Origin: Dicaeum eximium
Taxonomy: Eukaryota; Chordata; Aves; Passeriformes; Dicaeidae
DNA: 64,000 nt
Assembly (NCBI GenBank): GCA_013396995.1
Contig: VWZP01002400.1
Location: 3,286,001-3,350,000, forward strand
Direction of reading: 5' to 3'
Part shown: piece by piece, positions 15,001 to 26,960 of the stretch
Position numbering within the stretch: the first letter of the stretch is position 1
Layout of the letters: the number at the start of each line of letters is the position of its first letter
The notes under the pieces: generated by a model
What the model saw: the letters and a program-made list of their open reading frames with translations, nothing else
Told to the model about the DNA's origin: nothing
The model's database searches: none
Made by a program: the position numbers and the translations under genes

Positions 15001-18000
15001 CAGCTGGAAGAAATCTGGCAGGAAACTTGAGGATAATCAGAATCTGCAGCTAAGGAAAAATAAAGAGTAGACTTTGCACAATAGAGACCACTGAGAGTGG
15101 ATGTGATTTCCCCATCCATATGTATTATTTATATAATACTAGAAAATTACTAACCAAAGAGGGGAAATCTGGAAAGAAAGCAGCTGATGTCATGAGATTA
15201 ATGTTAAAAAAAGGTTAGAAAAAGAATTATGCTAAAGCACCAACTGAAAAGCTGATGTTGCAAAATTTTGCTCATTTGTCCTTGCTTTTATATGAAAAGC
15301 TTGTTTTGATTTTATTTCATCTTCTTTTCACAGATTCATAGTCTATATCTGCAATATCTAAAACTTGCTGTTCCTTTTTCACAGTGGAACTTTCCTTTGC
15401 AAATATTAGAGAGGTTGGAAAAGGAGTGTTTATGTGCCCTCTGCTGGAAATACAGCACTGGCAAAAAAATGGTTCCACTCCAAGCGAGATCAGCTTCATC
15501 ATGGATTCAGCAGTTACACACCACACAGGCTGGATTTTGTTTCATGAACCTAGTCAAAATTAACTTGTGTCTTAGCTCCTTAGCATTGACTTACTCTTTC
15601 ATATAAATGCTGGGATCCAAAAACTGGACTAAATAAAAAGTATCTCTGTGGAAATCAAGGAAATTATGATTTAGAAAACCATTTAAGTGAAAGTTGAATG
15701 TTACTGTTAGAAATGGAACTAGTAAAATTTGCATTGCCACATTCACAGACAGAGGCACTGTGTATACGAGCCACCCCTAGGACAGTGAGGAAGCAAAGGA
15801 CCTGCCAAAACCACTAAACATATCCAGCCCCATTACTACACTTCCCTTCTTCTGAAATCATTCATCCACATAATTAACATTATCAGAAAATGTTACTTTT
15901 CCTTAAGAAATTAATTCTATTCCTTGACTTCAATCCATGATTTTTTTGTTGTTGTTTTTTTGAGGGAAGATTCCCAGAGGGATTCAATGATCTGACTGAA
16001 ACACATTTTTCCAGCAATTTTGCAACAACTTAATAGTTAAAATAATAGCAGTGTTTAAGAGAAAATATTTTCTTGCAGTCTTGCAGTGCTACTACTTTTT
16101 TTAACCCAGGTCCAGCTGAGCTGTTAGGCCAGCATCTTAACCCAGAATTCTATCTAGCACAGGAAAAGCCTGATTAGTTAGAGCTGACAGAAACAACCTG
16201 CTAATTAACATGCAGATTGTATTCTAAAAATCACGTCGCTTCTTCTGCCTCCTCTGCATTTAGCTCATCTCCTCCTATAAGCTGATTCAGACCAGCCAAA
16301 CCACAAAGATCCCAGATGTTTTTCCAAAAAGAACCTTTAGGATTATAAGGCATATATGCAGCATTGCTCCTTGTGCTGCACTCTGTATGCATTTGACATT
16401 AATTCAGTTAGTCTGGGTGGTAGCAGATTTTCAGCATTCAGATGGTGTGGATTATCATCCTGAAAAATGGAAAAATATTGCATTGGCCATCATGCAGCAC
16501 TTTGGGCTTGGCTTTACCTAGTGAGAAATTTCACCCTTTGTGCTTTTTTTCTTACGAAATGAAAACTACATCATTTTCAAAACAAACACAACTGTCTCCT
16601 AATTATTTTCTCTACATGATGCTTTGATCTTGCTAGCCTTATATCTATAAAGGAATTATTTTTATAATTTGCTTTCCTCAAAGTAAAATTTCACACACAC
16701 AACCCCGAAGAGGCTGTGACTGAGTTGCATCCTCTGAGCTTCACTTTCATAACAAAATTTACTCTGCAGAAACATAGGTTGGTAAAGACATTTAACTAAA
16801 ACATTAGCCTGTGCTCTTCTACCTTTCATGCTGTTATTGTAAATTAATTTTTAATCAGTTCCTACCCCAGATACATCCCCCCTTTAAACATACACTTCTC
16901 ACATACTGTTAAAAGCATTTCTAAAATGGCAATTTCTAAAAGCACAGTGCCAAAGTTGCCTCTTAGCAGCCCTCTAATTGACATTTATCTCTGGAATCAG
17001 CTTCAACCACGATGCTCTTCCTTTTTACAAGGTGCTAGAGGGGTATTCAAGCTGTGCTTTGGATTACAGTCCATCTCTGCCTTCTGAGCTTGCTGAAAGG
17101 AATTCTATATTAAACAGGAGGCTTTCAGAGCTGCAAAGAGCAGCTGGGAATCCATCTACCACACATATTTCAGAAAGTTTTTCCTAGTATTTTATGTGTA
17201 TTAAAACATACAAGTATTTTGAAAAGCCAGTTTGCTACACTGCTACAAAGTTGGGTCCTGTTCTGTATGACTGAAGCTCTCTCTTACATAAAAGGAGAGG
17301 AAGAGGTAAATGATTCCTAATACATAAAAAGGACAAAAGACACAGCTAACACTGCTTAGCAACTCTCTTTCCATTCTAAACACTCCTGTTGCTTCTCATT
17401 GCCAGATTTTAGATATTTTGCCTTCATTTACCACTGAGTTGTCTGCATCAGACTAAGGGTTTGGCTTTACGTTTTTGTTGGGGTTTTTCGCAGGGGAGAG
17501 GGCAGAAGGAAAAAAAAAGAAAAACTCAACCAATCAAAAAGACAAAACAAAAACACAAGGGATCTCAAAATCATCTTCTCATCTCTGCAAATGTATCTCT
17601 TTCACTGGGAAGTTCTAACATCTCTGCCTTTGAAATGGGTCCAGATGAGAAGTGTACTTTTGTTGGACCTGGTCACCACCAAAACCTGACAAAATCCTTC
17701 CACAATCTTCACCATTGCTAATTCACAAAAAATGCAAAGGACTTGAGTGGTTGAATTTTCTGAGTGTCTCCCACACAGCACATTCCAGCACCTCCTACCA
17801 AGCAATGAAACCATAAAAACACCAGCTACAGACAAGGCTGCAGCAGCCAGGGTGGGACTTGCCAGGAGTCATTTGTCAAAGCCAAGGCTCCCCTGGGGTA
17901 CAAGGGGTACTTGGGGCTTTCTGACTTCTGCAGTGTTTGCTTTACAGCTTTAACATTGCATCCAGGTAGCCTTTATGAAGTGATTGCATGAGAACAGTAT

Positions 18001-20500
18001 AAGACGTATGAAAATATAAGCACATTTTGCAAAAACATTTCATATTGTTATTATATTTTGTACTAGGCAAACTTCCACTGTAAATCCTTAGAGGCTTGAC
18101 ATAAAAATGAACACTAACAAAATTAAATATTTCAGGTTAACAGCTGTCTCAAAGCATCTAGAGTAAGGCTCAGTAGAGGGTTTGGGGTCCAGTGCAGATT
18201 TATGCTTTAGAACAAAGATGTAAAATACTAAGACTGTTTATTATAGCACTACATTTCTAAGCTATTGCCAAGAATGGCTGGACCAATGAAATTACATAAA
18301 CACATAGCAACAGGCATCTAACTTCTGACCTGATAATTGTTGGACCAAGGTGATCATAGGAGTTTTTATATGCTGATTGTGTCTAAGAGGGGAAGGAGGA
18401 AGAATATTAAGTAATTGTGACTGAGGCAGAAGTTGTACCCTTTCAATTCATGATCAGCTGACAAAAACTGACGGCACAGCACAGAACCAAGCATCATTAA
18501 TCCCAGCCAGTTACTTACCTCCAGTGTATACCCTGTACTTTATCTGTTACTGCTGGCCTAAAAGGAAAATGAAACAAACCCCAGAGGGATATGGATTTCT
18601 GTAATGACTTACACAGCTCCAGTTGACACAAGCTCTGTGCAGGCTATTTCTAGAGATTTAACATCTTACTGACAAAACCATGGATGTTATAGATGGATGA
18701 TATCTGCTAAGCCATCTGTTCTGTTTCGCTGCCAAGGCAAAACTCTTCCTACTGCATATTTATTTGACTTTTACAGTAGTTTTAAATACTCTAGTGAATG
18801 GAACTTCCCCTGTTCCCCTGTGGAGGTTGGGCTCACTACAGAATACTTTTCATTGGCAGGATTTTTTTCTGGTCTTAAGCCTAAGCTTCCCCTTTTTAAT
18901 TGCATCCCAAGGCCTTCCCTGACCTCCATGCACGTGCCAGTCTCCACGTGTCAGCACACAGGGAAGAGAAGCTATACACATCAAGGACTGATACATAGAA
19001 GATTTTAAAAGAGAAAAGAGTGCATACACAGAAGGTCTCAGACAAAATAGCATCTGCTGTCCTCCCAGAGAATGTCAGGACAGTGGATTCTCAAATTTCT
19101 CAGGTATGGGCTATAATTACTACAATTTAATTCAACAGTTCTGGTAGGTGGAGACAGACTACTGTTTCAGGGCACCAGCCCTCCTGCATCCATATGAAAG
19201 CAGCACCAACTTATTTCTAGGCCAGGAGCTCTGCAGAGGCACAGCAGGCAGGCAGCCCCCAGTGCCCCTGATTGTGGAAGGTGGAACAGGAGAGAATGGA
19301 GAGACACAGGATGGAGTCTCCCAGCCATCAGCCAGCCTTGTCTCACCACAGACTAACAGCTGACCCAGGGTCACACTCTCCACAGCTCAGACAGGCTCAA
19401 AATCACACCTCAAGTCCAGCATTATTGCCAGGCTGTCTGAAACTCTCCAAGCAGAATTTTAGTGTACCCCTTTTGGTTTCGATTGTTCCATGTCAACAAT
19501 CCTCAAATCTGGAGTGCTGATAGAAGGATTTTGTATTGCTGTACATCTGCACTGACTACCTTTTGTTCTAATCAAAACTGATTGAGATCTGACACCTTTA
19601 ATGCTTTCCCCCATTGCTTTTTCATCTTTCCCTGTGCATAGGTTGTTCTCCAATGTAAAAGACTTTGTCCTGTAATAAGGTTAACAACAAGGGGCTTTAC
19701 TTGTAATCAGCCTCCTACATCCTTGCTAATTTCTAGATTAGGTAACTGAGGTTAATCATTACAAGATTCAATGTCTGGTTTTGTCCTGGTTTTAATAAGA
19801 GTAGCAGAATTCTTCTAGATATTTAAATCTCACTTAACCTGTATACCTAAGTAACATTTAAAACCAAATTGTTGATAATTGATAACTTTTCTACATAGCC
19901 CAAGGGCACCAGCCCAGTTTTGTTTTGTTTCCTCCTAGCAGATAAAGCTGGCAAATGTAATTTCAGATAATTTCATTACAAATTGCCACTTTCACTATTT
20001 CTCACTGTTTCCAGTGGGAACATTGCTTATTTTCAAGGAAGACAATGGCCCATAGCAATACTGAGAAATATTATTAATAGAGGCATAAAGTTGATACATG
20101 TATTTTTAACAGTTTAGTACTGTCTCTAAATACCATATACAGAGCCTCCATAAAAAATCCTAGGAATCTGGGGCAATTACTGCCTCCAAATGAGAGTCCA
20201 TAAGATTCAGTAGCACATTCTGGCTAATCTAGAAATAGATTTGCACTCATAGCCCCACAGGTCATTTGTAAAATTTATTGTCTCAACTCTTCTATTGCCT
20301 TACAAACAAAAATCTGGTAACAGCATCCTCTCTTCTGTTCACATCTCCATCTTTTTCTGACTAAATCAGAATAGTCACAATAACAGAAATGTTAAATACC
20401 ATCGAGTCTAAAAAGTTCTCCTGTGAACAACGACATTTTATGACCTACTTTAGATTATTTTAAATCCTTTCACTGCATACATTTGATTTTTTATCACACT
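1..20500. other. AT-rich intergenic DNA, no supportable gene
   Basis: I see no open frame here that resembles a known protein and no pair of splice sites flanking a coding-like block. Open frames are short (mostly 60-150 codons), overlap on both strands and look like chance. Some stretches are less AT-rich than their surroundings (about 1.4-1.7, 4.4-4.9, 8.4-8.8 and 19.15-19.4 kb); these could be old transposon remnants or non-coding exons, but nothing identifies them. No tRNA, rRNA or CRISPR-like structure was seen. In mammals OLFM3 is a neighbour of S1PR1, but no OLFM3 exon is recognised here. Confidence 0.6.
12513..12526 (+). repeat. Poly(T) run, 14 nt
   Basis: An uninterrupted run of 14 T, followed by a further T-rich stretch. 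It could be a simple homopolymer or the tail of an old retroposed sequence in minus orientation; no flanking target-site duplication was identified. Confidence 0.9.
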
Positions 20501-20504
20501 TGTG

Positions 20505-20870
20505 TCTTTACCGAAATGTCGCACGGGACCACGTCGTTGCGCTCCGTAATTCCTTGCCTGCAGCACGGGTAGCCCCGGATTTCAGGGACCGGGAGGAGGA
20601 GGAGCAGCGTCCGTGCCGCCGCCAGGTGTCGGTCGCGCCGCGCCCGGGGAGCGATCGGCGGCACCGGGGTCCGTCCCGATCCGTCCCTCCCGCCCGCTCT
20701 GTGGGACTGGAAACCAGCGAGGGCCGCTGGGACGCATCCAGGGACACATCCAGGGTCACTTCCACTCCCGCACGGGGTCCCTCGACTCAGCGGCGCGGCT
20801 GAGCCCAAGCTCAGAGTCACGGCGAGGTTTGTTCGAGCCACTCTGACTAAAGCACCCAAGACCCGCAAGC
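20505..20870. promoter_or_regulatory. Small orphan CpG-dense patch
   Basis: About 350 bp with dense CG dinucleotides (for example the stretch around 20620-20700), abruptly embedded in AT-rich DNA. Open frames on both strands are arginine/proline/glycine-rich, as expected from GC-rich DNA, and match nothing I recognise. Such islands usually mark promoters or active enhancers. No clear TATA element or strong splice donor was found beside it. It may be the start of a non-coding transcript or a distal element for S1PR1, which lies about 15 kb to the right and points toward it. Confidence 0.5.
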
Positions 20871-23800
20871 GGTATTAGCTCGGAAGTGAACTAATTAATC
20901 ACTTGCTACCTGATTACACATTACCTAATCACAGGCTCAACAGCTGACTCTTCTTTTTAGTCTGGGTATGTAAATTGGCATCTAAGTAAGGTCAAAGGAA
21001 ACACTGCTTCTAGACAGAACACAGGAGGAATGGAAGGATAAACCAGGAATGGAACAGAAATGGGGAAAGTCTGCCGACAGCTGTTTCACACTCATGGCAA
21101 AATTATCAGCTGGGGTAGGACTATTTCCCCCCCTCCAGGACAGCAACGCACTTCCCTCTATTTTCACCCAAATCAATGCTGTAAGCATCCCCTCCTGCCA
21201 GCTCCCTTCGGCCCTACAAAGTGAGCAGCTTTTAATGGAAAAGGAGAAGCAGGTAAGAAAAGAAGAAGTAGGGGGTGAGCTCAGGCAGGTGGTGAAGGTG
21301 GGAGGAACAGGAAGATGCTGGAGCAATGGGATTTCCCGGGGCTGTGTCACTACTGCTGAATACTGGAGAAGCCCTCTCCAGAGCCTAGTTACTGCTGAAT
21401 ACTGAGATGTCAGAAGGCTGTAACAAAGGTAAGGATGGTAGAAATTATTGCATTGGACAGGCACAGAACACACATCCTTAGGAAAACACATTCCATTGCC
21501 CTCAGCAGTTACAGAGGAACCTGGGATTAAATTAGCTTTTGGGGCAGAAAACAATGAAAACAGCAAAAGCTCCTGTTTGCCAAGTTGTCATATGCTGAGT
21601 TGATTGAATAAATTCTTTGCAATTTTTACAGGTGACAGGCTGCAAGCAAAGTACCAAACAAGAGCGACAATTCATTCCTAGTAGCACAGAATTCCATCAG
21701 CTTTCACTAGCAAGTACCAAAAAGAACCAGGCAACAATTTCAGAGAGCATCTGTAGACAAATCCAAATGCAGTCAGGAACATTTCTCCTGACATTTTTAT
21801 TAGAAAGCCGTTCCCATTAGTAGCCAGTATTTCTAATTCATCTGAGCTGACACTTAAAACAGCTTTTGATAGGCTGATGATGCAGTCTGCTTGCATTTGG
21901 AGCAGTCCTGTGTACTCCCTTCACTAGTGTTTGTTAAAAGAGGGCATTCTCATTAATTTTAAAAGACATTTTTAAAACTAGTGACATGATGTATTCACAT
22001 AGACATTGTTATTTGCTGTGCATGATGCCTTCTGTTAAAAGCTCTAAGACCATTATTCTTAAAAAATGTATATGCATGCTCACATCAAGTACTATTCAAT
22101 TAAAGAGAGTCCAGAGGGAATAAATAAAAATCATTGGAGGTATAGGAAAAAGATTACCTTTGAGGAATTATTCCTTTCATAAGTTAGTTTAAAGACTAAG
22201 ATAATGAGGTGGCAGCCTGCAAGATTTTAAATACATAAAAATTTTCCACAACTGCAAATGGAAGAATATCTTCTGTATCTTAAATTGAGACAAATATTAT
22301 TCCACAAAATACTTCTGTACCTATGGCATTAATCCCATTTCCTGCAAAAAAGTAGACCTTCACACACCTGCCATTCACTTGTTTTGCTCTCTTCTGGATT
22401 CTCAAGAATGAGCAAAAAAAACTATTTTCTTGCTGATGCAGGCTGTCTGAGTTTGCCCAACCACACATTCAACTGTGCCTGGCAGGGTGGGGCTGAAGTT
22501 TGGTTTTTCTAAACAACTCAGATTGTCATTCTGAAACTCACAGGCGTGATCAACTTTCTGGATCTCCCTTTATTGCTGGAGAGCAAAAATGCAGACAGCA
22601 TGCAAGGAGCAGCAGAGGGAAAAGTAATAACTGCAACAATCATTCATTTTCCACAACAGTTCTGACACCACTTCCATCCAAAGTCATGGTAAACCTTTCA
22701 CTGACATCAAGAGCTCAAAGTCTGACCCAGAGCCAGTGCCAATGTCTTAGACCGTGATCACTTAGTGTCAGATGCAGGTCTTGTCTAAGTGGGCTGAACT
22801 TTTATCAACTTTGTGGAACTTCCACAACTTCCATTTGTTCCAAGAACAAATTCAATCTGAGTGTAGGATCTGCATTAAATTAGTATCATCCTTGCACTAC
22901 TGCAGTCTCCTTTCTGCTTTATGATGCTTCCCACTCATAGTCCCATTGCTAATTAACTGTTATATAATAACAAAGACTAAGCAAAAGTGCCTTTTAGACA
23001 CCAATCAGCAGAGTCCTGTGACAGACCCCTGAACAAGGAATAATGGTGTGACACCTGAGCTGCTTGAAAAAACCAAACCAACAAAATAAAACCCTTATGA
23101 AAAGCGCGATCGCAAGACAAAAAAAATACGAACTTTCATCCTTCTCCAGAAAAGACAAGTAAACAGTCTAATTTCAACTTCCCTTGAACTTTACATATAA
23201 AAGCTCACTTTTGAAATTAACAGAGAAACCACAAACGGAACTGTAGTAATGCCTCTGAAATCAAAACAGCTTTGGGTACATCTGCATGCCTCGGGGCAGA
23301 TAAATTAGAGTATCTAGGGCTGGAGGGATGAAAGAGAAATCAAGTCCAGACAGCAGCTAGCCATGTTAGCACTGCAGAAACTTGTAAGCCACACAAAATA
23401 TGGTACATTAGCTTAGGTTGCCTTGTGGTTACTCAGCTTTACAGCATTCAGGCTCAGCTGACCAGGTCAAAGCACAGAGGAGACGTGTCTGCACTTGACT
23501 TGCCTTCCATGTGAAAGGTAAATTAAATTCAAACACAAACCTCCAGAAACGTGTAGCTACAAATGGAAAGAAGAAGGGCAGCCTGTTCTTCTGGTCTTCT
23601 TTTGCTTTTCATCTAACTTACTCTTCAAACTTCACCTTTGCGAACTAAAAAATTCACCAGATACTGCGGCAGCGTTTTAGAGATTGCTGGGATCAAGGCA
23701 GAGAGGAAAGTCCAAGCCTCTTTCCTAAATCAGTCTCCAGATCAAGCTCGTTTAACTGAAATGCAAAGGCACACAGCCTCTCAGAACAAGGAGTCAAAGG

Positions 23801-25590
23801 CAAATGACAGGGTTTACGTTCCCCTCTCATACATCATCAGTGACAGAAACTGCTGCACCACAACTCGTCAAACAGGCCAGACATTTCTGTGTAATGGACA
23901 CAGCAGTAACACAGTCTGTGTGAGAGTGACTGCACCCCTGAGTACCATCCTGACAGCATGGGAATTCTGCTCATTAACCCCTTATGAATTATGTTTGTGA
24001 CCATCTCTTGTTACACCAAAATTTTATGTAACTTGCAGGACTTATTTATCCTCCAACCTCCACCTTTGTCTAAACTTCCAAGTCTAACAGCAGGGCTAAT
24101 GGCAGAGAACAAACAACCCCTAGAGACAGTCAATTTACATCGAATTTCCAGGCCAGCATGCCAGGAGCCAAAGAGGGTCACAATCAAAACCAAAGCCAGC
24201 TCAGCAGCCAGCCACCGTAGAATAGAACAGAGCAGAAACCTGAAACGTTTGCTTCTGTCTTCATGTAAGGAGTTCATTTTTTTACATCCTTTCCACACCT
24301 ATTACCCAACAAAATGTAAGGATTCAAATGTTGGCTGAATGTGAAAGTTTTCCAAGCTTTTAAAGGCCATAAAGACTCAGAACATGTTAAAGTCATAATT
24401 ATATTACTTCCAAAACCCTGGCACATGTGGACCAGCTTGATGGACCTAAGCAATGCTCACAGGGAACAAGCTTTTTTCAGTTTCCTTACTCTGAACAGGA
24501 GGCCTCATGCGTGCAATTATATCAGTGAAAATCCTACTTCTGATTTGTAGGAACTCTTCCACTTTCAGTTTCATTAAATTATTGCCACATTCTGATCACA
24601 ATGAGGAAAACACAGTTAAGGCATTCCAGCTGATTGATGGAAGGAGGGGGAACTCCTGCTGGTGAGTTCTGACTGCCATTATTTTGAAGTTAATATTGTT
24701 TCTTTCCTGACTCATTGTACTGTAACAATGACATTCACTTAGAAGGGAAGGAGCAGTATTATTACACTGATTTCCCATAACAGAAAGAGAGTAGAAGCCA
24801 CACAAAAGGCTGAGGCTGCAAGAGGCACATATCAAAATGCCTTTAAATATAGCTAAAAATCCTTTGCTGTTTGTTCAACTTCGCTCTGAAGACAAGAGTA
24901 GACCAGAGCCATATTAACCTCATTTCATGCAGGGACACAGGCAAACAGGACAGAAAGCATGACCTCTAGGAATACTTACACTTTCTCCAGTGTACCTGTG
25001 TGACATTGTTTGTTTGAAGTGCTTTCTATCCCTATAAATAAATGCTTTGATTAAAGGAACCAGTCCCAAGGAAACTTCTTCAAGAAGGAAGATCAAAACA
25101 ATGGTTATTTTATCAGCAAAGTATCTGCATAAATGCACACAAGATCAACAAAGGTTAGTGTGAAGGTTGCTTGATAACCTGAGTGAGAAAGCTGGGTTCT
25201 CTCCCCGAGCAAGCATTAATTTGTATCATAATTCCCAAGGTGTCAGGCTGGGGTGGTACCAGCCTGTTCTGTGTCTTGTGTCTCCAGTAACCTGTTCCCA
25301 GAAGGCTGCCCACGGGTGGATTAGAGATAACACTCAGATGAGTTTGAAGGACCACAGTAAAGGCAAGACTGAAATAAACACTTCATCTATGAACCATGCC
25401 TCAGCTTTCACACGTGTGCTCAATGAATTTTGTAATTAAACTCCAGCTACCAAGACTTCATTACTCTGGGCTTTAATTTCAAACAGCAGCATCTACTCTG
25501 CCAGCACTTCAGCGGGGGCATTGTCTTGTAGCCACAAACACACCACTACTACTGTAAATCCACACCGTTCCCACACAAACACCACAGCCC
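20871..25590. other. Intergenic, no gene recognised
   Basis: This is AT-rich sequence. A 194-codon open frame on the minus strand (20982-21566) is long for this window but is low-complexity, serine/leucine-rich and matches no family. A 15-bp direct repeat (starting TACTGCTGAATACTG) occurs at 21351 and 21390. Nothing else could be assigned. Confidence 0.55.
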
Positions 25591-25599
25591 CCTCACAGT

Positions 25600-26960
25600 G
25601 TGACAGGACAAAATCAAGCTAGAGCAGAGGTCTTCCTTCCTCTCGGACACAACGCCGGAGAGCCCCTTCCCTGCCTCACCCGGGCTCCCTGCGCTGGGCC
25701 TCAGCCCCACCCGCTCCCCCTTCCCGCCCCCGGCCCGCGGGTTCCCCCCACGGCCCCGCGCCTGCGGGGAGGGCGCAGCGCCCACGCTGAGCGACACCCG
25801 AGCTGCCGGGGCTGGGGGCCCTCCCGGCACGGCCTCGGCCCTTCCACCTCCTACAGCCGGCGGCTGAGCTGGTGCTGCTTCAGCCAAGTGAAAATAAAAA
25901 TCGAGCTTTCAACAACCAACCCTAAACCTGCAATGCATTTCTAGGAGAGCGCGCGCGTGGGGTGGGAGGGATGAAAGGAAGAAGAAAAAGACGAGTTGGG
26001 ACCTCTGGTTGTTTTCACATTGCCACAAAGCTCCCCCTTGCTGGCCGGAGAGGCTGCCCGTGGTGTCCGGGGCAGGGGTCCCCCTCGCTCCGCCTGAGGG
26101 GCGCGGTGAGCGGCCCGAGCCCGCGCCCAAAGGCTGCCCTGAAGGAGGTGATTTGGTGCTCCTGTGAGATACTCTGCAGTAAAAAAACTTCTTTAAGTAC
26201 TTAAGCACCAATTGAAACACCGTGTGTGTGAAAGCCTGGCCAGCTTTGTAGTTGCCGCTCTTGGCTTCTCACCTTCTGGGTTTGGGCTTAACACCCGCTG
26301 CCTGGCCCGGGCGGCGTTTCACGCTCTTAGAGCCGCTGCTGAAACCTTTCGAGGGCTGAGAGGCGCGGGGGCTGCAGCTGCAGCAGCGCGCCCGCAGCCC
26401 GGGACCGCCTGTGACTCCTGAGAGACCCTTTGAACTTCTCCCCGTTACTGCGCACGCTTTTTCTTCATGTGCTTATCACCAAGCTATTTTCAGTGCTTTT
26501 TCTGTCTGTTCGGGTTGGTTTGTCCTGTCGGTTCAGGGGTGGCTGCGGTTCCCCCGCCATGGCTCGGGGCTCCCCGCGGCCCCGGCCCCAGACAGCGCCG
26601 GGAAGCGCCGGGGAAGGGGAAGGGAAAGGCGGCGCAGGAAGCGCCGGGCCGGGCCGGCAGGAAAACCTTGAGGAGCGCAGGAACAGCACGCAGGAAAGGG
26701 CTCGGGGGCCGGGGCAGCGGGAGCGGCCTCGGTGGCCTCGAAAAGGCTCGGACAGGAAGGGAGGGTCGTGTTCACCTCCGAACGTGCCCCTCGAGCCGCT
26801 GCTGGCCTTTCTGAGGGCTGCGAGCCGCCGTCCCCGGCCGGGCCGTGCGTTCTGTGGGGGGCGGCGGGGTGTGACTGCGCTGCCGCAGGAAAGAGCCCCT
26901 GCTCAAGTGCAGGAGTCGTGTTTCTTAAAAGAAATAACAATAAAAACAAACACGCGTAAT
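25600..26960. promoter_or_regulatory. Bipartite orphan CpG island
   Basis: Two GC- and CpG-rich blocks (about 25640-25870 plus 26040-26130, and 26230-26900) are separated by short AT-rich stretches. Several open frames on both strands are proline/arginine/glycine-rich, overlap each other and resemble no known protein, so I read them as a base-composition effect. A near-consensus splice donor is present on the minus strand at 26273/26272 (CCAGAAG then GTGAGAAG), and a weaker one on the plus strand at 26105/26106 (GCG then GTGAGC). The combination suggests a promoter, possibly bidirectional, for an unannotated and probably non-coding transcript. It lies 7 kb beyond the 3' end of the S1PR1 coding region. 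Confidence 0.6.

Noticed and set aside
20982..21566. 194-codon open frame on the minus strand
   Set aside because: It is Ser/Leu/Pro-rich with no domain or family likeness, and overlaps a 118-codon frame on the other strand. No transcript signals were found.
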